From contig JABDQZ010000024.1 in the NCBI GenBank assembly GCA_013041975.1, positions 1 through 7,560 on the forward strand: a stretch of 7,560 nucleotides of DNA. The letters run 5' to 3'. The notes under the pieces were generated by a model. It saw nothing but the letters and a program-made list of their open reading frames with translations. It had not been told where the DNA came from and ran no database searches. Numbering within the stretch: the first letter of the stretch is position 1; each line of letters opens with the position of its first letter. Shown piece after piece: positions 6,750 through 7,560 of the stretch. The stretch is from Gammaproteobacteria bacterium (GTDB taxonomy: Bacteria; Pseudomonadota; Gammaproteobacteria; Chromatiales; Chromatiaceae). Both the position numbers and the translations under genes were made by a program.

Positions 6750-6833
6750 TTCAGTTTCGGTTTCATACAATAATAAACAGGCTTCAAGTAACCGATACTC
6801 ACGTGTCGTATTACTGCTGATTGATAAGTAACC

Positions 6834-7560
6834 ATGAATACTTTGACCGTTCTTGTCCCGGCGCTGCCGATACTCTCTGCGATACTTACGCATCTCCTTG
6901 CACCGGGCTTTGGACGGCGGGTGGCGCGTCTGAGTGTGGGCCTTGCCTTGTTGACTTTCCTCGCCGCAGCGACCTCTCTTGGTATGGCATTGTCTGGTGA
7001 AGCGAACCATGCCGTGTCGCTGGGTCAGGGTTGGGGCATCATCCTGTTCGATCCCTTGAGTTCATTGATGGCCCTGGTCATCTCGGGCATCAGTTTTATC
7101 GTACATCTCTATTCGGTGCGTTACATGGCGGAAGAGACGGGTTATGCCAGGTTCTTCGTTCTGCTCGATTTGATGACAGCCTCTTTGCTGATAATGGTCG
7201 CTGCTGGTGACCTGATTACCTTGCTTATTGCCTGGCACCTTGTCGGGGTAATGCTTTACTTCCTGCTTGGCCATGATACACAAAGCCCATCGGCCTATCG
7301 CTACGGTATGTGGACCTTCATGACCTACCGTATCGGGGATATTCCCCTGGTGCTGGCAGCGGTAGTGTTGTTTCACACTTACGGCACCTGGTCATTAACG
7401 GTGATCTTTGAGCAGTTGGCTGCCAATCCGCATGCTACAACATTTTTTGGTCTGCCAGCGGCAGAAGTCGTAGGTGGTCTGGTTGCATTTGCAGCATTTG
7501 CCCGCTCGGCACAGTTCCTGCTGCATACCTGGTTGCCTTATACCATGGAAGGACCGACAC
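6834..7560 (+). CDS. NuoL/Mrp/DabB-family proton-translocating membrane subunit, 3' end outside window
   Basis: The first 242 codons of a polytopic membrane protein of the proton-conducting antiporter-like family (Proton_antipo_M), open to the right edge. The ATG at 6834 begins MNTLTVLVPALPILSAIL, a typical first helix; an in-frame stop lies just upstream (TAA, 6825-6827). Family landmarks align well with NuoL: FDPLSSLMALVISGISFIVHLYSVRYM, GYARFFVLLDLMTASL, YRIGD (Asp169, as in TRVGD) and SAQFLLHTWLPYTMEGPT. Two residues essential in complex I differ: the TM5 glutamate (GWEGVG in NuoL) is His135 in AWHLVG, and the TM7 lysine (GKSAQ) is Arg224 in ARSAQ. There is no nuoK or other nuo gene before it; it begins its own unit divergent from rsmA. 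These points favour a stand-alone relative such as DabB, the membrane partner of DabA (DUF2309) in inorganic carbon uptake, over complex I. A DabA gene, if present, would lie beyond the window. Confidence 0.85.
   Translation, partial: MNTLTVLVPALPILSAILTHLLAPGFGRRVARLSVGLALLTFLAAATSLGMALSGEANHAVSLGQGWGIILFDPLSSLMALVISGISFIVHLYSVRYMAEETGYARFFVLLDLMTASLLIMVAAGDLITLLIAWHLVGVMLYFLLGHDTQSPSAYRYGMWTFMTYRIGDIPLVLAAVVLFHTYGTWSLTVIFEQLAANPHATTFFGLPAAEVVGGLVAFAAFARSAQFLLHTWLPYTMEGPT

Larger units (their letters stand above)
6607..6833. other. AT-rich divergent intergenic region
   Basis: This gap of 227 bases separates divergently transcribed rsmA and the NuoL-like gene and should hold both promoters. 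It is AT-rich in its middle part (17 G/C in the 60 bases from 6721), contrasting with the GC-rich coding sequence that starts at 6834 (39 G/C in the 60 bases from 6901). An 8-base A run sits at 6655-6662. Short direct repeats are visible: TGCGGG at 6704 and 6713, and ATTGGT at 6694 and 6719. A minus-strand frame is open through the whole gap, but I do not recognise a protein family in it. Confidence 0.6.

Noticed and set aside
7062..7376. Minus-strand frame inside the NuoL-like gene
   Set aside because: The plus strand is open from 6834 to the window edge with strong membrane-protein motifs; the His/Gln-rich reverse translation is a shadow.

Overview
The window looks like the chromosome of a Gram-negative proteobacterium, most likely a gammaproteobacterium. 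The grounds are a periplasmic thioredoxin-fold protein, signal-peptide-bearing proteins with classical Sec features, a complete branched-chain-amino-acid-type (HAAT/Liv) ABC transporter, an RsmA/KsgA rRNA dimethyltransferase and a moderate, mixed GC content. The species cannot be named from the sequence. A link to chemolithoautotrophy is possible only if the last gene is truly a DabB-type inorganic carbon transporter subunit, which is an inference.

Layout. Positions 3-5076 (+) form one tightly packed operon: the 3' part of an exported thioredoxin-like protein (CPYC motif), a periplasmic solute-binding protein, two membrane permeases (LivH- and LivM-like) and two ATPases (LivG- and LivF-like). 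LivM/LivG and LivG/LivF each overlap by 8 bases, which suggests translational coupling. A pair of adjacent stem-loops lies between the binding protein and the first permease. The operon meets, with only 6 bases between stop codons, a convergent two-gene unit on the minus strand: rsmA/ksgA (6606-5830, TTG start behind a strong Shine-Dalgarno) followed by a secreted DUF1223 thioredoxin-fold protein (5808-5083). An AT-rich gap of 227 bases (6607-6833) separates ksgA from a divergent gene starting at 6834. That gene runs off the right edge and encodes a NuoL/Mrp/DabB-family proton-translocating membrane subunit.

How they work together. The binding protein would capture a small solute in the periplasm, LivH/LivM would form the channel, and LivG/LivF would power import. 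The binding-protein subfamily resembles those assigned to aromatic or other carboxylates rather than classical LivJ, so the substrate is open. The upstream thioredoxin may maintain the two-cysteine state of the binding protein or act on a cargo. ksgA is a housekeeping ribosome-maturation gene; DUF1223 probably shares its transcript. The NuoL-like gene stands alone at the head of a transcription unit rather than after nuoK. It has His in place of the key TM5 Glu and Arg in place of the TM7 Lys of complex I, so it is unlikely to be a genuine complex I subunit. No CRISPR array, insertion sequence, tRNA or rRNA was seen.
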